16,958 bases of DNA from Ktedonobacterales bacterium. GTDB taxonomy: Bacteria > Chloroflexota > Ktedonobacteria > Ktedonobacterales > JADMIN01. The notes under the pieces are model-generated. The model worked only from the letters and a program-made list of their open reading frames with translations, was not told the origin of the DNA and searched no databases. The DNA lies in assembly GCA_025450405.1 (NCBI GenBank), contig JANWHL010000230.1:1-16958 (forward strand), in the 5' to 3' direction. Position numbers and translations under genes: made by a program. Positions 1 to 6,322 of the stretch are shown piece after piece. Position 1 is the first letter of the stretch. Every line of letters starts with the position of its first letter.

Positions 1-125
1 GAACGCAACCAGGGACCACGATCCGGCCCGCTCGTACGGTCCGTGCGCCCAGGTGGCCCGAATTCTTCATCCACGTCGCCTCGAACGATGCGGGCACTGC
101 TCCCCTTCGCGCCGTCGCGCTCCCC

Positions 126-235
126 CCTCTGGCTCCCCCCTCTGGCTCCCCCTCGCCCTCGCGGCCCGCCGCGCCTGCTCCGCCTCTGGCTCCCCCTCGC
201 CCCGCGGGGCGAGGGGGTTGGGGGGTGAGGACCCA
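126..235. repeat. REP-like low-complexity palindromic repeat; no gene in bases 1-303
   Basis: The 303 bases left of the anti-sigma gene contain no convincing coding sequence. A C-rich motif around CCTCTGGCTCCCC recurs at about 126, 139 and 183, with a perfect 20-bp direct repeat at 139-158 and 183-202. This runs into a perfect 26-bp palindrome at 192-217 (CCCCCTCGCCCCG and its complement), followed by a G-rich stretch GGGGGTTGGGGGGTGAGG. Dispersed spacer repeats of this general kind are familiar to me from Chloroflexota genomes; that is recall, not a search. The palindrome lies about 87 bases past the anti-sigma stop codon and could stop transcription, but it has no T-run. A small ATCCATGGAT palindrome sits at 272-281. 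Confidence 0.55.
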
Positions 236-303
236 CACGGCAACCGGGCGGTGGGATCCCTCCCGCCGGCTATCCATGGATGCCTGCTCAGGTCTTCCCA
301 CGC

Positions 304-1473
304 CTACGGCACGTTGAAGTGGAAGGCCCACGGGCCGCCACTGGTTGCCCAGACCGCTTTCTGAGACGTCCCACCCGGCACGAACGGCGTTGGCACTGCC
401 GCCCCAACCGCGTTGGTCACAGAGACCGTCAGCGTCCACTGGCCGTGCTCACTCGCGAGCGCGTCCTCGTAACTCATGGTCGTCAGCCCGTCGTCTGTGA
501 CCCATCCAGAGGACGGCCCCAGGGCGTTCCCCTGGTTCGGGTCAGAGCTCCAGCCATTCACCGCGAGCGTCGCGATGCTGCCAGGTCCGACACCGCTGAG
601 ATAGACGCGCGTCTCGCTCGGCGTCACCACCACCCGCTCCAGGGTGACGGTCGCGCCACCAACGGTCTGGCTCTGGTGGAGCTCGGCCACACGACCAGCA
701 TTGAACGGCACGGTGAAGTCGAAGGCCAATGGCCCCAGCGCCTGAAAGCTGGCAACATCCGGCGAGCCCGCATGCACCTCGCCGCCGATGCCATCCGCGC
801 TCAAGTGCAGCCGCAGGGTGGCAGGATGCTGGGTAATAGGCCCGGCATCATACCAGACCAGGTCCGCGCCCGCCGTGCCGCGCACGCCGCTGCCATAGCC
901 GCCCCGCGTGGTCAGCACCGTGCCGAACTGGTCGGTGAGCACCGGGTTGATGAACTCGAAGCCGTTGTAGCCATGGCCGGCCGGCACGGCCACCGTGTCG
1001 CCGATGATCACCCGGTTCGCGTCGGCGTACACGTCCTGGATCGTCACAGTGAAGTCGCCGACCTGGCGCGACTCGTGAACCGGCTGGAGCAGATGGCTGT
1101 CAAAGACATGCCCCGCTCCCGGCTCCCAGTGGAAGAGGCTGTTCAGCAGCGGCTCCACAGCGTAGACCCCGCCGGCGAGCAGTGCCACCGCCACCAACAC
1201 CGCGGCGGCGGCCACCGCCACGCGCCGGGGGATGGCCCCCACGCGCCACGGCGCGCGGAGCGGGATGGGAGAGCGTGCCCGTTCGCCCGCGCCGGCGGCC
1301 AGCGCGGCCCGGGTCGCGATCGCCTCGGCCCCCGTGAGCCCGGCGATGCGCGCTGGCGGCTCCGGCGCGCCATAGAGAGCACCGAGGTCGCCAACCAGCC
1401 TCGCCAGGTCGGGATCGGCGCGCTCGTCCAGCAGATCGGTGTAGCGGTCATCTACCGCGGAATCACGCTCCAT
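304..1473 (-). CDS. Membrane anti-sigma factor, DUF4179-like, 389 aa
   Basis: Probable transmembrane anti-sigma factor controlling the sigma protein encoded just upstream. Residues 1-80 form a cytoplasmic acidic/helical segment, residues about 85-107 are one hydrophobic membrane helix directly after a basic IPRR, and residues 110-389 form a beta-rich extracytoplasmic domain of the kind found in DUF4179-type regulators. I see no zinc-binding HxxxCxxC motif, so it is not a classical ZAS-domain anti-sigma factor. The ATG at 1473 is preceded by AAGGAG about 10 bases away and lies inside the 3' end of the sigma gene (11-bp overlap), which implies translational coupling. Membership rests on gene order, topology and fold impression; the exact family is uncertain. 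Notably its sigma partner lacks region 2. Confidence 0.7.
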   Translation of the reverse strand: MERDSAVDDRYTDLLDERADPDLARLVGDLGALYGAPEPPARIAGLTGAEAIATRAALAAGAGERARSPIPLRAPWRVGAIPRRVAVAAAAVLVAVALLAGGVYAVEPLLNSLFHWEPGAGHVFDSHLLQPVHESRQVGDFTVTIQDVYADANRVIIGDTVAVPAGHGYNGFEFINPVLTDQFGTVLTTRGGYGSGVRGTAGADLVWYDAGPITQHPATLRLHLSADGIGGEVHAGSPDVASFQALGPLAFDFTVPFNAGRVAELHQSQTVGGATVTLERVVVTPSETRVYLSGVGPGSIATLAVNGWSSDPNQGNALGPSSGWVTDDGLTTMSYEDALASEHGQWTLTVSVTNAVGAAVPTPFVPGGTSQKAVWATSGGPWAFHFNVP

Positions 1474-1819
1474 GATGGTATCGCTCCTTCAAGGCTTGGA
1501 GGATGCGCGTGAGCTGCTTCTTGACAGCGTCCGGGCGCTTGCCAACCACCGTCGCGATCTCCGTCGAGCTGAGATGCCCGGCGAATCGCAGCGCCAGCAG
1601 CTCGCGCTTCTCGGGATCGAGCGCGGCGAGCAGGTCGCGCAGCCGCGCCAGCCGCTCCCGCTGAATCAGGTCGGCGTCGGGGTCGGCACCCGCCACCGGA
1701 TGCAGCGCCTCCGGCAGCGCGTCCCACGTGATGGTGCCGCGCTGGCGCCGGTGGGCATCCACGGCGACATGGCGCGCGATGCGAACGTGCCATCGGCGCC
1801 CGACCGTGGCCCCACTCAT
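1463..1819 (-). CDS. ECF-type sigma factor lacking region 2 (118 aa, 5'-truncated or remnant)
   Basis: The first 30 residues, with RRWHVRIARHVAVDAHRRQR, resemble the end of sigma region 2 in ECF sigma factors. Residues about 55-115 (LLAALDPEKRELLALRF, then SSTEIATVVGKRPDAVKKQL) are a good region 4 helix-turn-helix. Most of region 2, which binds core polymerase and the -10 element, is missing; normal ECF factors are about 170-200 residues. The upstream ppx-like gene is complete at its C-terminus, so the missing part is not simply hidden in it. The ATG overlaps the ppx-like stop as ATGA, with GGAGG 13 bases upstream, and the 3' end overlaps the anti-sigma gene. It is either the remnant of a deletion that joined ppx to a sigma gene, or a translated region-4-only protein acting as a -35 binder or anti-sigma ligand. 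Confidence 0.6.
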   Translation of the reverse strand: MSGATVGRRWHVRIARHVAVDAHRRQRGTITWDALPEALHPVAGADPDADLIQRERLARLRDLLAALDPEKRELLALRFAGHLSSTEIATVVGKRPDAVKKQLTRILQALKERYHHGA

Positions 1820-2802
1820 CCGCGCGCCGCCGCCTCCAGCCAGCCGTCTCCGTGGCGCAGAAAGGCCAGGATCGCCCCTTCACGGATCCCCCGCCGGCTT
1901 ACCCGCACCCGCGCGACCCCCAGCCGACGCGCCGCTGCCGCGATCACCACCGCGCCCGAGGCCAGCAGCCGCGCGCGCCCTTCATCCACCCCATAGCGGC
2001 GGGCGATCTCCGCCGCGGGCAGGGTCCGCAGCAGCCCGATCAGCGCCTCGCAGTGCGACGGGGTCAGGCCAGGCGGCGCGCCCGGTTCTTCGGGCTCGGT
2101 CGCGCGGTCGTCCCCGGCCAGGCCCGCCCGGCGCGCCAGCGCCGCCAGCGTGGTCGCGGCGCCCCCACACACCGCCACCTCCGCCACCGGCAGCGGAATC
2201 GCCAGCCCCGCCAGCGCGCCCTCCACCATCCGCGCCGCCGCCGCCAGCTCGGTCGGGTCGGCGGGGTCCGCGGGAGCCAGCCGGTCGTGGATGCTGCCCG
2301 AGCCGAACGGCAGCGACACACGCCACACGACCCGCTCGCCTTCGCCCACGACGATCTCCGTGCTGCCGCCGCCCAGATCGACCACCGCCGCACGACCACT
2401 GACCACACGGCCACTGGTGGCGCCCCAATAAGTCAGCGCCGCCTCCTGCTCGCCGGTGACCAGCACCACCGACAGACCGGCCTCCGCGCGGATGCGGTCC
2501 AGCAAATCCACGCCATTGCGGGCGGCGCGCACCCCTTCGGTGGCAATCCCGAGGATGGGATTGGCGCCCAGACTTCGAGCACGCGCCACCTGCCCGCGCA
2601 CCACCTCCACCGCGCGCGCCGCCCGCTCGGGACCGATCATGCCCCCGAGCGCCACGTCCGCGCCCAGCCGCACCATCTCCGTCTCGTCCGCCAATGGCTC
2701 CAGATCGTACGGCTCCGCGACCGGCCGGGCCACGACAAGGTGAATGGTGTTGCTGCCAATGTCAATGGCCGCGATGCTGGGAGAATGTTCGCTGGCGATC
2801 AT
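1816..2802 (-). CDS. ppx: Exopolyphosphatase / pppGpp phosphatase family protein (Ppx/GppA), 328 aa
   Basis: ASKHA-fold phosphatase releasing phosphate from polyphosphate and/or pppGpp; cytosolic. Visible family motifs are AAIDIGSNTIHLVV (residues about 11-24, phosphate loop), VTGEQEAALTYWGA (115-128, with the probable catalytic Glu120), VVDLGGGSTEIV (141-152), LPFGSGSIHDRL, CGGAATTLAAL and the C-terminal VSRRGIREGAIL. It is the short form, without the C-terminal HD-like domain that makes E. coli Ppx about 510 residues. The reading frame stays open upstream to 2940, but the ATG at 2802 is preferred: it has GGGAGGAG five bases upstream and starts just before the conserved domain. An AT-rich CATACTATACC lies immediately upstream, without a matching -35. 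The stop overlaps the sigma-like ATG. Substrate (polyphosphate or pppGpp) cannot be told from sequence alone. Confidence 0.88.
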   Translation of the reverse strand: MIASEHSPSIAAIDIGSNTIHLVVARPVAEPYDLEPLADETEMVRLGADVALGGMIGPERAARAVEVVRGQVARARSLGANPILGIATEGVRAARNGVDLLDRIRAEAGLSVVLVTGEQEAALTYWGATSGRVVSGRAAVVDLGGGSTEIVVGEGERVVWRVSLPFGSGSIHDRLAPADPADPTELAAAARMVEGALAGLAIPLPVAEVAVCGGAATTLAALARRAGLAGDDRATEPEEPGAPPGLTPSHCEALIGLLRTLPAAEIARRYGVDEGRARLLASGAVVIAAAARRLGVARVRVSRRGIREGAILAFLRHGDGWLEAAARG

Positions 2803-2981
2803 AGCGCTCCTCCCGTGTGCGGTATAGTATGCGCGGGCAAGCGGCGCGGCCGCGGCACCGGCCGAGTCCACCGCAAACAGTCGGCTCCACGCGAAGACGA
2901 CCGGGTGTGGTGTCATCGCCGGAGCGTGCGAGACCGCCAACGGAAACTGACCCGATCTGGCACGGCGGGCGCTTCCCGACG

Positions 2982-3058
2982 TGATCGATCATCTCGGGAT
3001 CAATCCCGTTGGGGCGTCAGTTGACGGTGGGAAGTCTCCGGCTGGCCGGCCAGAGACC
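2982..3058. promoter_or_regulatory. Palindrome-rich part of the divergent ppx/GH57 spacer
   Basis: The 280-bp spacer between the divergent phosphatase and glycosidase genes holds three dyads: TGATCGATCA at 2982-2991, CGGGAT-CA-ATCCCG at 2995-3008, and a longer one at about 3032-3058 built on CTGGCCGGCCAG with flanking GTCT/AGAC arms. The last would fold in the 5' leader of the glycosidase mRNA. A TTGACG at 3020-3025 resembles a plus-strand -35 box but has no good -10 at the expected spacing. Operator or leader-hairpin function is inference. Confidence 0.3.
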
Positions 3059-3082
3059 TCCCATTTCGTTTGGGAGTGAGCC

Positions 3083-4570
3083 ATGCCATCCGTACCCTCG
3101 CCGGCATCCACCAACGCGCTCTGTGTCCACGCCCATTTCTACCAACCGCCGCGCGAGGACCCCTTCACGGGGGAGATTCCCGAAGAGTACGGGGCCGGCC
3201 CCTACCACGACTTCAACGCCAAGATCACCGCCGAGTGCTATCGCCCGAACGCCGAGCTGGGCAACCTGGAGCGCCTGAGCTTTGACCTCGGCCCCACGCT
3301 CGCCGGCTGGCTGGAACACGCCGCGCCCGATGTCTACGCCGCGTTCCTGGCGGCCGACCGCCAGCGTGTCGAGCGCGACGGCGCGGGCAACGCTATGGCC
3401 CAGGCGTACAATCATACGATCCTTCCCCTCGCCTCACCGCGCGACCAGCGGACCCAGGTAGCCTGGGGCATCGCCGACTTCCGCCACCGCTTCGGCCGCG
3501 CGCCACGCGGCATGTGGCTGGCCGAGACCGCCGTGGACCTCGGGACGCTGGAGGTGGTGGCGCGCCAGGGCATCGCGTTCGTCATCCTGGCGCCCTGGCA
3601 GGCGGAGGGCGCCGACCCCGCCCACGCGTCAGGCGTGGACACCACACGCCCCTACCAGGTGGCGCTGCCCGAGGGGCGCGCGATCAGCGTGTTCTTCTAC
3701 GACGCCAATCTCGCGGGCGCGGCCCATGGCGCCGGCCCGCTGACCGACGATCCGCGGGCCTTCGCGCGTTACGCGCTCCCCATGCGCCTGGACAACTGGT
3801 GGTGGGGTCCACGCGGCGATCAGCTCCTGCTCGCGGCCAGTGATGGCGAGTTCTACGGCCACCATCGGCCCGGACGCGAGCGCTGGCTGGCCACCCTGCT
3901 CGGCGAAGCGGCACCGGCGGCCGGCTTTTCCGTCACCTGGCCCGAGCGGTGGCTGCTGGATCACCCCGCCGTCGAGCCCATGCGCATCCGCTCGCGCACC
4001 TCTTGGAGCTGCCGCCACGGCCTGGTGCGCTGGATGGACGATTGCGATTGCGTCCGCGACGCCGCCGGTGGGGGCGACGGCTTCTGGAAGCTTCCTCTGC
4101 GCACGGCGCTGGATCGCCTGGCGGACCGGCTGGACCACGCCTATGCGCGCTTCGGCGGGGCGCTGCTCCGCGATCCCTGGGACGCGCGCGACGCCTCGAT
4201 CCTCGTCCGCCTGGGCGAGCAGTCCTGGGAGACGTTCTTTGCCACCTGGGCTTCCGACGAGGTGGACGCGCTCGCACCGCTCCATCGCGCTCGGGCGGCC
4301 GAGCGCGCGCGCGATCTGCTCGATGCGCAATACTACCGCCAGCTGATGTACACCAGTTGCGGTTTCTTCTTCGAGGACCTGGACCGCATCGAGCCGCGCA
4401 ACAATCTGGCCTACGCCGCGATGGCGATCCGGCTGACCGAGCGCGCCACCCCTGGCTTCGGCGACTTCGAGGATGACTTCCTGGCGGACCTGGAGGGCGC
4501 GCGCGGTCGCCGGTCCGGCCGGACCGCGGCGCAGCTCTACGATGCGATCCGCGCACGCGCGAGTCGCTGA
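3083..4570 (+). CDS. GH57 family glycoside hydrolase with DUF3536 region (COG1449-like), 495 aa
   Basis: Predicted retaining alpha-glycosidase or glucanotransferase acting on alpha-glucans such as glycogen. The GH57 N-terminal motif appears as HAHFYQPPRED (residues 16-26). The segment GMWLAETAVDLGTLEVVARQGI (143-164) carries Glu148, the likely nucleophile position; the usual WLPET is WLAET here. AASDGEFYGHHRPG (251-264) carries Asp254 and the His pair. RSRTSWSCRHGLVRWMDDCDC is the hallmark of the DUF3536 extension. No signal peptide is seen, so it is probably cytosolic. The ATG has GGGAG about seven bases upstream. It is the only plus-strand gene and is convergent with the YqeY gene. Many relatives I recall are longer (up to about 800 residues), so this is a compact version. 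Substrate specificity is unknown. Confidence 0.85.
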   Translation: MPSVPSPASTNALCVHAHFYQPPREDPFTGEIPEEYGAGPYHDFNAKITAECYRPNAELGNLERLSFDLGPTLAGWLEHAAPDVYAAFLAADRQRVERDGAGNAMAQAYNHTILPLASPRDQRTQVAWGIADFRHRFGRAPRGMWLAETAVDLGTLEVVARQGIAFVILAPWQAEGADPAHASGVDTTRPYQVALPEGRAISVFFYDANLAGAAHGAGPLTDDPRAFARYALPMRLDNWWWGPRGDQLLLAASDGEFYGHHRPGRERWLATLLGEAAPAAGFSVTWPERWLLDHPAVEPMRIRSRTSWSCRHGLVRWMDDCDCVRDAAGGGDGFWKLPLRTALDRLADRLDHAYARFGGALLRDPWDARDASILVRLGEQSWETFFATWASDEVDALAPLHRARAAERARDLLDAQYYRQLMYTSCGFFFEDLDRIEPRNNLAYAAMAIRLTERATPGFGDFEDDFLADLEGARGRRSGRTAAQLYDAIRARASR

Positions 4571-4597
4571 GCGTACGCGAGTCGCTGAGCGTACGCT
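4559..4597. repeat. 18-bp tandem duplication across a stop codon, forming a hairpin
   Basis: GCGAGTCGCTGAGCGTAC occurs twice in tandem without mismatch at 4559-4576 and 4577-4594. The first copy contains the stop codon of the GH57 gene, and the second fills the 25-bp gap to the convergent YqeY gene. Because the unit contains the palindrome GCGTACGC, the duplication creates a perfect 9-bp stem (AGCGTACGC 4570-4578, GCGTACGCT 4589-4597) with a 10-base loop. It could act as a bidirectional terminator between the two convergent genes, but no U-tract follows on either strand. Confidence 0.7.
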
Positions 4598-5072
4598 ACC
4601 CGATTAGCTCACGCACGATCTCCTGCACACGCCGGCCGTCGGCGCGGCCCTTGGTGGCGCGCGAAGCCAGCGGCATGATCGTGCGGAAGTCCTTGCCGTG
4701 TGCGGCGATGAGCCCGGCCACCACCTCGCGCACCTCGGCATCGGTCATCTTCGCCGGCAGATAGGCCTCCAGGATGGCCCGCTCCTGGTCTTCCTTCTCG
4801 GCCAGGTCGATCCGCCCGCCCTTGCGATAGAGCTCCGCCGCCTCGCGCCGCTGGTTGATCTGGCGCTGAAGGAGCGCGACACGGTCATCCTCATTGAGCG
4901 GTCGTCCATGCTCTTTGTGGCCGGGGTGCCGGCGGTCCACTTCCTCGTTGTGGAACACCCCCAGCGCCATCCGCAGCGCATCGATTCGCAGTTGCTCGCG
5001 CGCCCGCTGGGCGGCGGTCAGATCCGCGCGGATGCGCGCTTCGATGGCGCTGGGGGTCGTCTCGTCAGGCAT
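4596..5072 (-). CDS. GatB/YqeY domain protein, 158 aa
   Basis: Small cytosolic YqeY-type protein, related to the tRNA-binding tail domain of the GatB amidotransferase subunit; its function is not firmly established. The typical architecture is visible: N-terminal helices (IEARIRADLTAAQRAREQ, LRIDALRMALGVFHNEEVDR), a central RQINQRREAAELYRKGGR segment followed by LAEKEDQERAILEAYLPAKM, and the C-terminal IMPLASRATKGRADGRRVQEIV. The length is normal for the family. The ATG has GAGGAAA about eight bases upstream. It lies 46 bp downstream of the Arg/Asp-rich membrane protein gene and may be cotranscribed with it. Confidence 0.88.
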   Translation of the reverse strand: MPDETTPSAIEARIRADLTAAQRAREQLRIDALRMALGVFHNEEVDRRHPGHKEHGRPLNEDDRVALLQRQINQRREAAELYRKGGRIDLAEKEDQERAILEAYLPAKMTDAEVREVVAGLIAAHGKDFRTIMPLASRATKGRADGRRVQEIVRELIG

Positions 5073-5118
5073 GATCGGTTTCCTCGCGGTGATGGCATGC
5101 CGCCAGCCATATGCCGTG

Positions 5119-6069
5119 CTACGAGATCTCCGGCCAGCGCACCGCTATCACCACGGTGGGCGCCGGCACCGACCCACTCGGCGTGCCGGACGCTCCCGGC
5201 GTCTTGCTGGCTGGCGTCTTGGTGGCCGGCGTGGTGCTGGCCGGCGTCGTGGCCGGCGTGGTGGATCCTGGTGGGTTCTGCGAGGACGCGGACGCCTGGG
5301 GAGCGGACAACCGCCAGTACCCAAAGCCGAGCCCGCCCCCGAGCACAAGCCCGCCGATGATCATCCCGAACGCGATGGCCACGCCTTTGCCAGACGAAGC
5401 GGGCTCCTCTCGCCGCCCGCGCGCGCCGGGTCGTCCCGCGCCCTGCCCGCGATGCATGGATGCCCCCGGCCGCCCCATTCGTGGGTCGTTGCCCATGCCT
5501 CGCCGGCCACGTGGCAGCGCGTCGTCCTCACCCGACCACATCCCCGAGCGGCCCGCTGGCCGGCGGCCGCGCATCGCGTCATCATAACCGCCCCGGCGAC
5601 CGCCGCGCTCATCGTCGAATCCCGGCCGGCCTCCGCGCGATCCGCGCCCGGGAGAGTCGTCGCGCCGATACCGCGACCCCGAGCGATCCGCGTCATGATC
5701 TCGCTCGCCCCGCCCACTTGAGCGACCCCGGCCATAGTCGTCGGGATCATGGCGATGCGACGAGCGCCCCGGATCCCGGTCGCCCTCGCGGCCCGACCGC
5801 GAGCGCTGCCCACCATCGCGGTCCCAACCGTGGTCCCGCGGATCGCGGCCACGCGGATCACGCGGATCACGCCCATCACGTGCGCCCCGCCCGTCGCGCC
5901 CGTCGCGGGGGTCACGGCCATCGCGGCCATCACGACGATCGCGTGCGTCGGGATCACGGGCGGGGGGCGGTCCGCGTCGACTTGGCGGGTGCGCATCCTG
6001 ATCCCAGGCGCTGCCGCCGCGCGGCCCGCTTCCACGGGATGGACCCGGCCCGTAGCCTCCACTCCGCAT
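5119..6069 (-). CDS. Arg/Asp/Gly-rich disordered protein with a single membrane anchor, 316 aa
   Basis: I do not recognise a family. Residues 1 to about 225 are low complexity, dominated by R, D, G and P with many RDGRD, RDPRD and GRG units, so this part is strongly charged yet nearly charge-balanced and surely disordered. Residues about 229-254 (GVAIAFGMIIGGLVLGGG onward) form one glycine-rich membrane helix. The last 62 residues are a Thr/Pro/Ala/Ser-rich tail with TTPATTPASTTPATKTPASK, typical of an extracytoplasmic linker. N-in topology is expected. The frame is open further upstream, but ATG 6069 has GGGAGG eight bases upstream. RG/RD-rich segments often bind RNA or drive condensation; a role beside the NYN protein in membrane-associated RNA handling is only a guess. 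Confidence 0.65.
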   Translation of the reverse strand: MRSGGYGPGPSRGSGPRGGSAWDQDAHPPSRRGPPPARDPDARDRRDGRDGRDPRDGRDGRGARDGRDPRDPRGRDPRDHGWDRDGGQRSRSGREGDRDPGRSSHRHDPDDYGRGRSSGRGERDHDADRSGSRYRRDDSPGRGSRGGRPGFDDERGGRRGGYDDAMRGRRPAGRSGMWSGEDDALPRGRRGMGNDPRMGRPGASMHRGQGAGRPGARGRREEPASSGKGVAIAFGMIIGGLVLGGGLGFGYWRLSAPQASASSQNPPGSTTPATTPASTTPATKTPASKTPGASGTPSGSVPAPTVVIAVRWPEIS

Positions 6070-6259
6070 GTTGCTCGCCTCCCGTACCCCGCATCCACGC
6101 CGCCGCGTGCACCACCGCCAGGGCGACACGCGCGCCTTGCCGAAACATGTCCCAGCCGAACCTGACTCGGCCGAACATGGCTCACGGCGCGTCCAAACGG
6201 ACCTCGCCACCGACCGGCAATACGCGACATGCGCGTGTACCGCTCAGGTCGTCCGCGTT

Positions 6260-6288
6260 AGTATACGTGACTCATGGGCACCTGGCAA
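6260..6288 (-). promoter_or_regulatory. Sigma-70-type promoter upstream of the Arg/Asp-rich protein gene
   Basis: On the minus strand, TTGCCA (6288-6283) is separated by exactly 17 bp from TATACT (6265-6260). Both hexamers match the housekeeping consensus at five of six positions, in an otherwise GC-rich spacer. Transcription would start near 6253, giving a leader of about 180 nt before the ATG at 6069. The rest of the 253-bp spacer between the two genes shows nothing else convincing, apart from three TTCGGC repeats around 6145-6180. Confidence 0.55.
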
Positions 6289-6322
6289 CTACCCCACATC
6301 TCACCCCACATCCGCCAGCCAC

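Noticed and set aside
280..1512. Long plus-strand frame of 410 codons opposite the anti-sigma gene
   Set aside because: It is the antisense of a gene with clear topology and ribosome binding site; its product is His/Arg-rich with no domain, as expected from high-GC antisense frames.
1452..1883. 143-codon minus-strand frame overlapping the sigma fragment, considered as the missing sigma N-terminus
   Set aside because: It has no region 2 sequence features and reads as an out-of-frame shadow, so a simple frameshift does not restore the sigma factor.
1852..3024. Plus-strand frame of 390 codons opposite the Ppx/GppA gene
   Set aside because: It is antisense to conserved phosphatase motifs, and its composition (Arg/His/Gln-rich) is that of a shadow frame.
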